Source: Sphingopyxis sp. HIX (lineage in GTDB: Bacteria; Pseudomonadota; Alphaproteobacteria; Sphingomonadales; Sphingomonadaceae). Taken from it: a stretch of DNA of 64,000 nucleotides. Under the pieces are notes generated by a model, which worked only from the letters and a program-made list of their open reading frames with translations, did no database searches and was not told where the DNA came from. The stretch is from assembly GCF_001468285.1 (NCBI RefSeq), contig NZ_LNSB01000027.1, forward strand, positions 1 to 64,000, read 5' to 3'. The translations under genes and the position numbers were made by a program. Of this stretch, positions 15,702 to 24,727 are shown piece by piece; the first letter of the stretch is position 1, and the number at the start of each line of letters is the position of its first letter.

Positions 15702-18002
15702 TCAAAAGCGCCCCGTCAGCTGGACCGCGATCGTCCGCGGGCGGTCGACGATGCCGTTGTACGCGTTGCCGGCGTTGCGCGTGATCGTCGTCGCGAGCGG
15801 CATCGAGCTCGCGGTCTGCAGGATACGCTGGTTGGTGAGGTTGCGCCCGATCAGCGCGATTTCCCATTTATTGTCGATCTCGGCGAGCGCGAGGCGGGCG
15901 CCGAGCTTGGCATAGCTGTCCTGCCGCGTGCGCGGGTCGAGGTTCGCCGCGGCGATATAGGCCGAGGAGAAATCGACGTTGAAATTGAACGCGACCTTCA
16001 TGCCCGACGTCACCGGGGTCGAATAATCGACGTTGAGGTTGCCCGACCATTTGGGGGTCAGCGCGTTGCGCTTGCCGGTATAGTCGCAGAAACCGTTCGC
16101 GCCGGGCGTCTGGAGATAGAAGCACTGGCCGTCGGTGAAATTGGTGAATTCGAAGTCGAGATAGGCGATCGCGCCGCTCAGGGTCAGCCCCTCGGTCAGC
16201 GCGGCGCGGAAGTCGGCCTCGATCCCCTGCGTCCTGGCCGCGGCGGCGTTGCGGACGTTGAAGTTCAGCGTGCCGTCGAAGATATTGACCTGCAGGTCCT
16301 TGTACTTGGTCCGGTAGGCCGAGATGTTGAAGGCGAAGTCGCGGCCCTTGTATTTGAGCCCCGCCTCGAAATTGTCGGCGCTCTCGTCCTGGAACTCGAA
16401 GGCGCCGGGCTTGGCGACGGTGGTCGATCCCGGCAGCGAGTTCGAGCGGATATCGAAGCCGCCCGCCTTGGTCCCCTTGGCGTAGGAGGCGTAGAACATC
16501 AGGTCGTCGGTCACGTCGTACTGGACGTTGACCATCGGGTTGAAGCTGTCCTCGCTCAATTTGCCCGAGACGCTGTGCGCTTCGATGTTGAGCGCGCGGA
16601 ACACCGCGGCGACGACCGCCGCGGGGGCGGTGCTGAGCGGGCCCTGGACGATCGCGAGGGTGCGGCTGCCCTTCTTCTTCTCATGGTTGAAGCGCGCGCC
16701 CGCGGTGATGCGGAAGCGGTCGCTGAGCGAGAGCTGGCCCTGCGCGAAGACCGAGATCAGGTCCGAGGTCTGGCTGTAGTCGCGGTCGTTGCGCGTGTCG
16801 CCGAGCGCGTTGAACGGCGGCCCCAGCGCGAGGAAGGTCGGGTTGAACAGGGTGAAATCCTGCACGTCGAGCTTGGCATTCTGGTAATAGACGCCGCCGA
16901 TATAATCGAAGGTCTCGCCGCCCGGCGAGGCGAAGCGCAGTTCCTGGCTGAACTGGCGGTAATCCTCGCGCAGGTTCGTGCCGTCGAGGAAGCTGATGCC
17001 CGAGAAATCGACGTCGACGATCTCGCGCGTCTTGTAGTCGAGCAAGGACGAGATCGAGGTCAACGTATGATCGCCGAGTTCGAGGTCGGCGTTGAGCGTG
17101 GCGCCGAACACCTTGTTGCGGCTCTGATAGCCATTGTCGGCGCGGACATAATCGGGTGTCGTATCGACGAAGAACGGCCCCTGGAAGACGGTGTTGTAAT
17201 TGCCGACCGCGCCGAAGACGTCGCGCGGCTGGCCCTTCGCCTCGAAGTCGGCATATTCGAGCTTGAGCTCGACCGCGAGCGGGCCGCCCTGGTCGAACTC
17301 GACCTTGCCGCGGACATATTTCTCGTCGACATTGGGTTCGTTGCGGTCGAGCTTGGTGTTGTAGAAATAGCCGTCCATCGAGCGGTAATAGCCGACGACG
17401 CGCGCCTCGACGCCGTCGGCGAGCGGGCCCGACAGCACGCCGTTGAGCTGGAATTCCTTGTGGTTGAATTCGTAGAGGCCCGAGAGCGAGCCTTCGAATT
17501 CGTCGGTCGGGCTACGCGTGGTGATGTTGACCGCGCCGGCGATGGCATTCTTGCCGAACAGGGTCGGCTGCGGGCCGCGCAGCACCTCGACGCGCTCCAT
17601 GTCGATCAGCGGCAGGCGCGACAGCTGGTCGCGGCCGTAATAGACGCCGTCGACGAACATCGCGACCGACTGTTCGAAACCCTTGTTGTCGCCCGAGGCG
17701 ATGCCGCGGATCGCGATGCGGTTGGCGATCGCGGTCTGGGTGATCTTGAGGTTCGGGACCGCCGACGAAATCTGTTCGAGGTTGGTCTGGCCGTAATTTT
17801 CGATCTGCTTGCCGCTGACCGCCGAGATCGAGATCGGCACGTCGGACAGGCCCTCGGCGCGCTTCTGCGCGGTGACGATGATTTCCTCGAGCCCGCCATT
17901 GTCCTCGGTCGTTTCCGCGGCGGGCGCGGCGTCCTGCGCGAAGGCGATTCCGGGTGCGGCGAGCGCCGATGCAGCGAGCAGCGCGACCATAGGCTTTTTC
18001 AT
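15702..18002 (-). CDS. TonB-dependent outer-membrane receptor
   Basis: The 766-residue receptor has a signal peptide (residues 1 to about 22, ending IAFAQ), a TonB-box-like EEIIVTAQKR at about residue 40, plug motifs (MERVEVLRGPQPTLFGKN) and a C-terminal barrel ending in TIAVQLTGRF. Its ATG is preceded by GGGAGGGAGAG. It is divergent, across 110 bp, from the nitronate monooxygenase-like/carotenoid-oxygenase/thiolase operon, so it probably imports the compound that operon degrades. The plug reads GPQPTLFG where GPQGTLFG is usual. The ligand is inferred, not known. Confidence 0.92.
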   Translation of the reverse strand: MKKPMVALLAASALAAPGIAFAQDAAPAAETTEDNGGLEEIIVTAQKRAEGLSDVPISISAVSGKQIENYGQTNLEQISSAVPNLKITQTAIANRIAIRGIASGDNKGFEQSVAMFVDGVYYGRDQLSRLPLIDMERVEVLRGPQPTLFGKNAIAGAVNITTRSPTDEFEGSLSGLYEFNHKEFQLNGVLSGPLADGVEARVVGYYRSMDGYFYNTKLDRNEPNVDEKYVRGKVEFDQGGPLAVELKLEYADFEAKGQPRDVFGAVGNYNTVFQGPFFVDTTPDYVRADNGYQSRNKVFGATLNADLELGDHTLTSISSLLDYKTREIVDVDFSGISFLDGTNLREDYRQFSQELRFASPGGETFDYIGGVYYQNAKLDVQDFTLFNPTFLALGPPFNALGDTRNDRDYSQTSDLISVFAQGQLSLSDRFRITAGARFNHEKKKGSRTLAIVQGPLSTAPAAVVAAVFRALNIEAHSVSGKLSEDSFNPMVNVQYDVTDDLMFYASYAKGTKAGGFDIRSNSLPGSTTVAKPGAFEFQDESADNFEAGLKYKGRDFAFNISAYRTKYKDLQVNIFDGTLNFNVRNAAAARTQGIEADFRAALTEGLTLSGAIAYLDFEFTNFTDGQCFYLQTPGANGFCDYTGKRNALTPKWSGNLNVDYSTPVTSGMKVAFNFNVDFSSAYIAAANLDPRTRQDSYAKLGARLALAEIDNKWEIALIGRNLTNQRILQTASSMPLATTITRNAGNAYNGIVDRPRTIAVQLTGRF

Positions 18003-18112
18003 GAAATTCTCTCCCTCCCACCATCGTCGGGTTCGCCCCGCGATGTTTTTCTGGCCTTGCGACTCATACCGGGTTTAAGTATCGTTATGCAAGTCAGATA
18101 ATTCGGGAGAGC

Positions 18113-19087
18113 ATGATAGTGCCGAAAAACGGCCTTCCACCGGCGCTTACGCGCAATTTGCGGCTGCCCGCGATCGCGGCACCGATGTTCCTCGTCTCGG
18201 GGCCCGAGATGGTGATCGCCGCATCGCGTTCGGGCGTGATCGGCAGCTTCCCTGCCCCCAATGCGCGGACGTCGGCGGACCTCGAGGATTGGGTGAGCCG
18301 GATCGACGCCGCGCTGTCGAACGATCCCGACGCTGCGCCCTGGGCGGTCAACCTCGTCGTGCATCCGTCGAACAGCCGCCTGCCCGAAGACCTTGCCTGC
18401 GTCGTGCGCCACAAGGTGCCGCTGGTGATCACCGCGCTCGGCAGCCCCGCGCGGGTGGTTGAGGAAATCCACAGCTATGGCGGGCTGGTGTTCGCCGACG
18501 TCAATTCGGTGGGCTTCGCGCGCAAGGCCGCGGCCGCCGGGGTGGACGGGCTGGTGCTCGTCGCCGCGGGCGCGGGCGGGCACACCGGCGCGACGGCGGG
18601 TTTCGCCTTCGTCGAGGAAGTGCGGCAGTTCTGGGACGGGCCGCTGGTGCTCGGCGGCGCGATCTCGACGGGGCATGCGGTGCGCGCGGCGGAGATTTTG
18701 GGCGCCGACCTCGCCTATCTCGGCACCTCGCTGATCGCCTGTGCCGAGAGCATGGCGGTGCCCGGCTACAAGGAGATGGTCGTCGCCGCGGGCGCCGAGG
18801 ATATCATTCCTTCCAAGGGCATCACCGGCGTGACCGCCAACTGGCTGAAATCGAGCCTGATCGCTGCGGGATACGACCCGGCGAACATGCCCGAGGACAA
18901 GCGCCCGAACTTCTCGGACGCGCAGGACGACGCCAAGGCATGGAAGAATGTCTGGTCCGCCGGGCAAGGCGTCGGCGCGGTGCGCGGCGTCGAACCCGTC
19001 GCCGCTATCGTCGATCGCCTCGTGAAAGAATATGATGCCGCCGCGGCAAGGCCGCGCTTTGCTGCCGCCGAAGGAGTCCCCGCATGA
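18113..19087 (+). CDS. Nitronate monooxygenase-like flavoprotein
   Basis: The 324-residue protein has the TIM-barrel nitronate monooxygenase (2-nitropropane dioxygenase) layout. It shows LRLPAIAAPMFLVSGPEMVI at residues 13-32, the flavin-binding VAAGAGGHTG in the middle, and VLGGAISTGHAVRAAEILGAD. Such FMN enzymes oxidise nitronates, and related proteins act as enoyl reductases or oxidases. In a degradation operon the true reaction may differ. GGGAGAG precedes the ATG at 18113. It is the first gene of a five-gene operon and overlaps the next gene by ATGA. Confidence 0.87.
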   Translation: MIVPKNGLPPALTRNLRLPAIAAPMFLVSGPEMVIAASRSGVIGSFPAPNARTSADLEDWVSRIDAALSNDPDAAPWAVNLVVHPSNSRLPEDLACVVRHKVPLVITALGSPARVVEEIHSYGGLVFADVNSVGFARKAAAAGVDGLVLVAAGAGGHTGATAGFAFVEEVRQFWDGPLVLGGAISTGHAVRAAEILGADLAYLGTSLIACAESMAVPGYKEMVVAAGAEDIIPSKGITGVTANWLKSSLIAAGYDPANMPEDKRPNFSDAQDDAKAWKNVWSAGQGVGAVRGVEPVAAIVDRLVKEYDAAAARPRFAAAEGVPA

Positions 19088-20580
19088 CCGCCGAACTCGT
19101 CGACACGATCCGGACCACGATCCAGCCCAACGATCACCCCTATATGAAGGACGCATGGCGCCCGACGTACAACGAATGGAACGCGGTGTTCGCCAATGGC
19201 GATGCCGAGGTGATCGGGACGATCCCGACCGACATCGACGGCGTTTATGTGCGCACCGGCGAGAACCAGATCCACGAGCCGATCGGGCGTTATCACCCCT
19301 TCGACGGCGACGGCTTCATCCACGCCATCTCGTTCAAGGACGGCCGCGCGAGCTATCGCAGCCGTTTCGTGCGGACCAAGGGGTTCGAGGCCGAGAAGGA
19401 AGCCGGGCGCTCGCTGTGGGCGGGGCTGATGGAGCCGCCGCACAAGTCGACGCGCCACGGCTGGGGGGCGCAGGAATGGCTGAAGGATTCCTCCTCGACC
19501 GACGTCGCGATCCATGCGGGGAAGATCATCTCGACCTTCTACCAGTGCGGCGAGGCCTATCGGCTCGACCCCTTCACGCTCGAACAGTTCGGCACCGAAA
19601 GCTGGGTGCCGCTCGACGGCATCTCGGCGCATTGCAAGGTCGACCTCGCGACCGGCGAGCTGATGTTCTTCAACTATTCGAAGCACGCGCCCTATATGCA
19701 TTATGGCGTCGTCGGAGCGGACAACAAGCTCAAGCATTATATCCCCGTCCCGCTCGCCGGGCCGCGGCTGCCGCACGACATGGCGTTCACGAAGAATTAC
19801 ACGATCCTCAACGACATGCCGCTCTATTGGAACGCGGAACTGCTCGAGCGGAACCTGCACGTCGTGCAATTCCATCCCGACGAAAAGACGCGCTTCGCGA
19901 TCATCCCGCGGCATGGGCAGCCCGAGGATATCCGCTGGTTCGAGGCCGAACCGACCTACACGCTGCATTGGCTGAATGCGTGGGAGGAAGGCGACGAGAT
20001 CATCCTCGACGGCTATTATCAGGAAGAGCCGATGCCGAAGTCCTATCCGAACGCGCCCGAGGGGCTCGAGCGGATGATGGCCTATCTCGACCAGGGACTG
20101 CTCAAGCCGCGGCTCCACCGCTGGCGCTTCAACCTCAAGACCGGCGAGACGACCGAGCAAAGGCTCGACGAACGCGACCTCGAATTCGGCATGTTCAACC
20201 ATCGTTATGCGGGCAAGCCCTATCGCTACGCGTACAGCGCGATCCCCGAGCCGGGCTGGTTCCTGTTCCGCGGTCTCGTCAAGCACGACCTGAATGCCGG
20301 AACGAGCGAAGAATATGAATTCGGCCCCGGCCGCTTCGGCAGCGAAGCCCCCTTTGCGCCGCGCATCGATGCGAAGGACGAGGACGACGGCTATCTCGTC
20401 TCGTTCATCGCCGACCTCGAGACCGACCGCTCCGAATGCGTGCTGATCGACGCGAAGAATGTCGCGGCGGGGCCGGTGTGCCGGATCATCCTGCCCGAAC
20501 GCATCTGTTCGGGAACGCACACGGTGTGGGCGAGCGGCGACGATATCGGCATGGGCGAAAACAGCGTGCTGGCCGCCTGA
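19084..20580 (+). CDS. Carotenoid/stilbene cleavage oxygenase
   Basis: The 498-residue enzyme belongs to the carotenoid cleavage oxygenase family, which includes bacterial lignostilbene dioxygenases. The four iron-ligand histidines are visible in order: SAHCKVD, LPHDMAFTKN, TLHWLNAWE and CSGTHTVWA. The YHPFDGDGFIH block near residue 65 is also a family hallmark. The enzyme adds O2 across a C=C bond to give two carbonyl fragments. Its neighbours, an acyl-CoA synthetase and two thiolases, suggest the product is activated to a CoA ester and shortened. The substrate (stilbenoid, terpenoid or other) cannot be told from sequence alone. It is cytosolic, with no signal peptide. Confidence 0.9.
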   Translation: MTAELVDTIRTTIQPNDHPYMKDAWRPTYNEWNAVFANGDAEVIGTIPTDIDGVYVRTGENQIHEPIGRYHPFDGDGFIHAISFKDGRASYRSRFVRTKGFEAEKEAGRSLWAGLMEPPHKSTRHGWGAQEWLKDSSSTDVAIHAGKIISTFYQCGEAYRLDPFTLEQFGTESWVPLDGISAHCKVDLATGELMFFNYSKHAPYMHYGVVGADNKLKHYIPVPLAGPRLPHDMAFTKNYTILNDMPLYWNAELLERNLHVVQFHPDEKTRFAIIPRHGQPEDIRWFEAEPTYTLHWLNAWEEGDEIILDGYYQEEPMPKSYPNAPEGLERMMAYLDQGLLKPRLHRWRFNLKTGETTEQRLDERDLEFGMFNHRYAGKPYRYAYSAIPEPGWFLFRGLVKHDLNAGTSEEYEFGPGRFGSEAPFAPRIDAKDEDDGYLVSFIADLETDRSECVLIDAKNVAAGPVCRIILPERICSGTHTVWASGDDIGMGENSVLAA

Positions 20581-20581
20581 G

Positions 20582-22273
20582 ATGATCGTCGCGGGCGAGG
20601 AAAAGCGGCGGCGACATCGGGCGAGCGGCTGGTGGGGCGACGAGACCTTCGCCAGCCTGTTTGCAGCCAATGCGGCGGCGCATCCCGCGCGGCTCGCGCT
20701 GGTCGATGCGCCCAACCGCGGCGATTTCGCCTTCGGCGAGTCGCGGCGGCTCAGCTATGCCGAACTGGCGGCGGAGATCGACCGGCTCGCGGGGGCGCTC
20801 GTCGGGGCGGGGATCGGCAAGGACGATGTGCTGCTCGTCCAGCTTCCGAACATCAGCGAATTCGTCGCGCTCTATTTCGCGGCGGCGAAGATCGGCGCGA
20901 TCGTCAGCCCCGCCGCGGTGCAATATCGCAGCCATGAGCTGAAGGGCATGATCGGCGTCGTCGAACCCAAGGCGTTCGTCTGCGCGACGCAGGTCAAGGG
21001 CTGTGACCATGTCGGCGTGGCGGCACCCCTACTCGATGGCATCCAGTTGATGACCTTCGGCCCCGATACGCCCGCCGGAGCGCTCGATCTCTCGACCGCC
21101 GCCGGCGACGCCGATGCGCTCGCCGCCCATGTCGCGGCGAGCCCCGTCGACGCCGACGATATCTTCACCATCTGCTGGACCTCGGGCACCACCGGCGTTC
21201 CCAAGGGCGTGCCGCGCAGCCACAATCACTGGATCGCGGTCGCGGGCGCGGGTTACGAGGCGATGAAGGTCGGGCCGGGCGATGTCCTGCTCAACCCCTT
21301 CCCGCTGATCAACATGGCGAGCATCGGCGGCATCACCATGTGCTGGCTGACGAGCGCGGGGACGATGGTGCTGCACCACCCCTTCGACCCCGGCATCTAC
21401 CTCAAGCAGATCGCGACCGAGCGGCCGAGCCTGACGATCGCGCCGCCCGCGGTGCTCAACATGCTGCTGCAGAATGAGGCGCTGCTTGCGTCGGTCGACC
21501 TCTCCAGCCTGCGCGTCATCGCATCGGGATCGGCGCCGCTCGCGCCCGCGATGGTGCGCGGTTTCCAGGAAAAGCTGGGCATCATCATCGTCAATGTCTT
21601 CGGGTCGAACGAGGGGATGAGCTTCATCACCGGCGAGGGCGACATGCCCGACCCCGACAAGCGCGCGAGCCTGTTCCCGCGGCGCGGCACGTACCAGCGC
21701 CCCTATGGCGAGGGGCGCGCGCCCAATATCGAAAGCCGGCTCGTCGCGCCCGGCGGCGGCGATCCGATCGAGGCCGACGGCGTGTCGGGCGAGTTGCAAA
21801 TCCGGGGGCCGACGCTGTTCGAGGGCTACCACAACGCCCCCGAGCGCACCGCCGAGGCCTTCACCGGCGACGGCTGGTTCCGCACCGGCGACCTGTTCGA
21901 GATCGCCGAGGGCGGCGACTTCTACCGCTTCGTCGGGCGCTGCAAGGATCTGATCATCCGCGGCGGGGTGAACATCTCGCCCGAGGAGATCGACCAGTTG
22001 CTTGGCGGGCATCCGCTGCTCGCCGAGGCCTGCACCTTCTCGCTCCCCGATCCGACGATGGGCGAGCGTATCGGCCTGGCCTATGTGCCGCGCGGGGCGG
22101 ACGATGTCGGGATCGGCGAGGTCGCCGACTATCTGCGCGGGCACGACCTCGCGGTGTTCAAACTGCCCGAGCGCCTGTTCCGCTTCGACGCGCTGCCGCG
22201 CAACGTCACCAACAAGGTGATGCGCAGCGAGGTGCGCGAACGGGCGCTCGCCACTCTCGAAAAGGAAGCCTGA
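20582..22273 (+). CDS. Acyl-CoA synthetase (AMP-forming ligase)
   Basis: The 563-residue ANL-superfamily ligase shows the P-loop TSGTTGVPKGV, the FGSNEGMS adenine-binding region, GWFRTGDLFE, and GRCKDLIIRGGVNISPEEID at the hinge. A C-terminal Lys in NVTNKVMR is in the catalytic position. It would activate a carboxylic acid to its CoA thioester via an acyl-adenylate. The ATG at 20582 begins one base after the previous stop. It sits between the oxygenase and two thiolases, so its acid is probably produced by oxidative cleavage. Substrate class (aryl, terpenoid or fatty acid) is open. Confidence 0.9.
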   Translation: MIVAGEEKRRRHRASGWWGDETFASLFAANAAAHPARLALVDAPNRGDFAFGESRRLSYAELAAEIDRLAGALVGAGIGKDDVLLVQLPNISEFVALYFAAAKIGAIVSPAAVQYRSHELKGMIGVVEPKAFVCATQVKGCDHVGVAAPLLDGIQLMTFGPDTPAGALDLSTAAGDADALAAHVAASPVDADDIFTICWTSGTTGVPKGVPRSHNHWIAVAGAGYEAMKVGPGDVLLNPFPLINMASIGGITMCWLTSAGTMVLHHPFDPGIYLKQIATERPSLTIAPPAVLNMLLQNEALLASVDLSSLRVIASGSAPLAPAMVRGFQEKLGIIIVNVFGSNEGMSFITGEGDMPDPDKRASLFPRRGTYQRPYGEGRAPNIESRLVAPGGGDPIEADGVSGELQIRGPTLFEGYHNAPERTAEAFTGDGWFRTGDLFEIAEGGDFYRFVGRCKDLIIRGGVNISPEEIDQLLGGHPLLAEACTFSLPDPTMGERIGLAYVPRGADDVGIGEVADYLRGHDLAVFKLPERLFRFDALPRNVTNKVMRSEVRERALATLEKEA

Positions 22274-22274
22274 C

Positions 22275-23504
22275 ATGGCAAAGGACGTCTTCATCCTCGG
22301 CGGCGCGCAGACCGATTTTTCGCGCAACCTCGAACGCGAGGGCGGCGGGCTGTTCGAGCTGTTCCGCGATGTGGCCGAAGCCGCGTTCGTTGCCACGGGC
22401 ATCGAACCCAAAGAGGTCGAGACCGCGCATGTCGGCAATTTCGTCGGCGAATTGTTCGCGGGACAGGGCCAACTCGGCGGCTTCTTCGGCCATGTCCATC
22501 CCGACCTCGCGGGCATTCCCGCGTCGCGGCACGAAGCGGCCTGCGCGTCGGGCAGCATCGCGATCCTCGCCGCGGCCGCCGAGATCGAGGCCGAACGCTA
22601 CGGCCTCGCGCTCGTGCTCGGGATCGAGCTGATGCGCAACGTCCCCGGCCAGCGCGCCGCCGAATATCTCGGCGCCGCCGCCTGGGCCGGCCGCGAGGCG
22701 CAGGAGGCGCGGTACCTCTGGCCGTATATGTTCGCGCGCGTTGCCGAGGAATATGAGGAGCGCTTCGGGCTCGACCGCGCTTATCTGCGCGGCATTTCGG
22801 CGAATAATTTCGCCAATGCGAAGCGCAATCCGAACTCGCAGACGCGCGGGTGGGCGATCACCGACGAACATCTCGGCGAGAATGACGAGGTCAATCCGCT
22901 GATCGAAGGCTCGCTACGCAAGTCCGATTGCGGGCAGGTCACCGACGGCGCCGCCGCCATCTTCCTCGCCTCGCGCGAGGTCGCCGAAGCTTATGCCAAG
23001 CGCCGCGGGATTCCGCTGGAGAGCATTCCGCGTATCAAGGGCTGGGGCCACGCCACTGCCCCCCTGCTCTATTCGACGAAGGTCGCGGACAGCCGCGGCG
23101 GCGACTATGTCTTCCCGAGCGTCCGCAAGGCGATGATGGATGCGCTCCGCCGCGCCGAGATGCCCGACATCTACGCCTGCGACGGGGTCGAGGTGCACGA
23201 CTGCTTCTCGATCACCGAATATATGGCGATCGACCATTTCGGGATCACCAAGCCCGGCGAAAGCTGGCGCGCGGTCGAGGATGGCACGATTGCCTTGGGC
23301 GGCAGACTGCCGGTCAATCCGTCGGGCGGGCTGATCGGGCTGGGGCATCCGGTCGGCGCGACCGGGGTCCGGATGCTGCTCGACGGCTGGCGGCAGGTGA
23401 CGGGCAACGCCGGCGACTATCAGGTCGAGGGCGCGAAGAATTTCGCGACCTTCAACGTCGGCGGCAGCGCCACGACCGCGGTCAGCTTCGTCGTCGGCAC
23501 CTGA
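22275..23504 (+). CDS. SCP2-type thiolase/acetyl-CoA acetyltransferase
   Basis: The 409-residue thiolase-fold enzyme has the nucleophile Cys in HEAACASGSIA, the HDCFSITEY motif typical of the SCP2-thiolase branch, and PSGGLIGLGHPVGATG. These cover both catalytic cysteines and the active His of that branch. It would cleave a 3-oxoacyl-CoA to a shorter acyl-CoA and acetyl- or propionyl-CoA. It begins one base after the ligase gene and ends one base before the next thiolase, so the three are one transcript. Confidence 0.88.
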   Translation: MAKDVFILGGAQTDFSRNLEREGGGLFELFRDVAEAAFVATGIEPKEVETAHVGNFVGELFAGQGQLGGFFGHVHPDLAGIPASRHEAACASGSIAILAAAAEIEAERYGLALVLGIELMRNVPGQRAAEYLGAAAWAGREAQEARYLWPYMFARVAEEYEERFGLDRAYLRGISANNFANAKRNPNSQTRGWAITDEHLGENDEVNPLIEGSLRKSDCGQVTDGAAAIFLASREVAEAYAKRRGIPLESIPRIKGWGHATAPLLYSTKVADSRGGDYVFPSVRKAMMDALRRAEMPDIYACDGVEVHDCFSITEYMAIDHFGITKPGESWRAVEDGTIALGGRLPVNPSGGLIGLGHPVGATGVRMLLDGWRQVTGNAGDYQVEGAKNFATFNVGGSATTAVSFVVGT

Positions 23505-23505
23505 T

Positions 23506-24660
23506 TTGACCGACGTCTATATCTACGACGCGGTGCGGACACCGCGCGGCAAGGCGCGGCCCGACGGCGGACTCGCGAGCCTGAGCCCGCAGGAACTGGT
23601 GCGCCAGCAGGCCGCGGCGCTGGCGGCGCGCCGCGGCGACTTTGTGCCCGAGGCGCTGATCCTCGGCTGCGTCACGCAGAGCGGGACGCAGGGCGGGCAT
23701 ATCGCGATGCTGGCGAAGCTGCACGCGGGGCTGCCCGACGGATGTGCGGCGCACAGTATCAACAATTATTGCGCCTCGGGGCTGTCGGCGATCGGCGCGG
23801 CGGTCGCGAAGGTCGCGAGCGGCGAAATAAGCGTCGCGCTGGCGGGCGGGGTCGAGTCGATGAGCTCGGCGCCCTTCCTCGGCGACCGCGCGACCTTCTA
23901 TGCCAACGACGAATTGCCGCCGCGCGCGCGCTTCGTGCCGCCGGTGCTGGCGGCCGACCGGCTAGCGCATGCCGAAGGCATCACCCGCGCCGAACTCGAC
24001 GCCGTCGCCCTCGCCTCGCAGCAGAAAGCGGCGGCGGCGGAGGGTGACGCTCTGCTGCAAGCCTCGCGCATCGCCACCGGCGCGCTGACCGGCGAGCAAT
24101 GCATCAGGCCGCAGACGACGGCGGAGACCCTCGCCGCCGCGCCCGCGGCGTTCGGCGAATTGCAGGCGCAATATGCGGGCGCGCTCGAGGGCGCGACGTT
24201 CGAGCCCTTGCACGCGGTCGCCCACGCGCCGCCGATCTGCGACGGTGCCGGGCTGGCGCTGGTCGGCGGTGCAGGGCTCGGGCCGAAGCCGCGTGCGCGC
24301 GTCGTCGCCTTTGCCGAGAGCGGCGGCGATCCGACGGCGTCGCTGACTGCGGGCTTTGCCGCGATGGACAAAGTGCTCGCGCGGTCGGGGCTGTCGCTCG
24401 CCGAAATCGACCGGATCGAGTTCATGGAGGCCTTCGCCGTCACCATCGCCAAATTCCTGCGCGACCGGAGCGCCGACCCGGCGCGCGTCAACGTCGGTGG
24501 CGGGCACCTCGCCAAGGGGCATCCGATGGGCGCGAGCGGGGCGATCCTGACCTCGTCGCTGCTCGATGCGCTCGATGCCTGCGGCGGGCGCCATGGGCTC
24601 GTCGTGCTGACCGGGGCGATGGGGGTTGGTGCTGCGATGCTGGTCGAGCGGCTCGGCTGA
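23506..24660 (+). CDS. Thiolase-family protein with altered active site
   Basis: The 384-residue protein follows the degradative thiolase fold, with SINNYCASGLSA (Cys89 as nucleophile) and GGGHLAKGHPMGASGA. Two positions deviate. The usual NEAFA reads MEAFA, and the second catalytic Cys of the C-terminal C-x-GGG-x-G loop is replaced, the loop reading LTGAMGVGAAM. It may still form the acyl-enzyme but be poor at the Claisen step, or it may act with the neighbouring SCP2-type thiolase. The start is TTG at 23506, one base after the previous stop. It is the last obvious gene of the catabolic operon. Confidence 0.85.
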   Translation: MTDVYIYDAVRTPRGKARPDGGLASLSPQELVRQQAAALAARRGDFVPEALILGCVTQSGTQGGHIAMLAKLHAGLPDGCAAHSINNYCASGLSAIGAAVAKVASGEISVALAGGVESMSSAPFLGDRATFYANDELPPRARFVPPVLAADRLAHAEGITRAELDAVALASQQKAAAAEGDALLQASRIATGALTGEQCIRPQTTAETLAAAPAAFGELQAQYAGALEGATFEPLHAVAHAPPICDGAGLALVGGAGLGPKPRARVVAFAESGGDPTASLTAGFAAMDKVLARSGLSLAEIDRIEFMEAFAVTIAKFLRDRSADPARVNVGGGHLAKGHPMGASGAILTSSLLDALDACGGRHGLVVLTGAMGVGAAMLVERLG

Positions 24661-24727
24661 TTTCCGGCTGGACAGGCGCGCGGCGGACCCGCACAAGCCG
24701 CCAAGGAACCCGGCACAGGAGGCGGTC

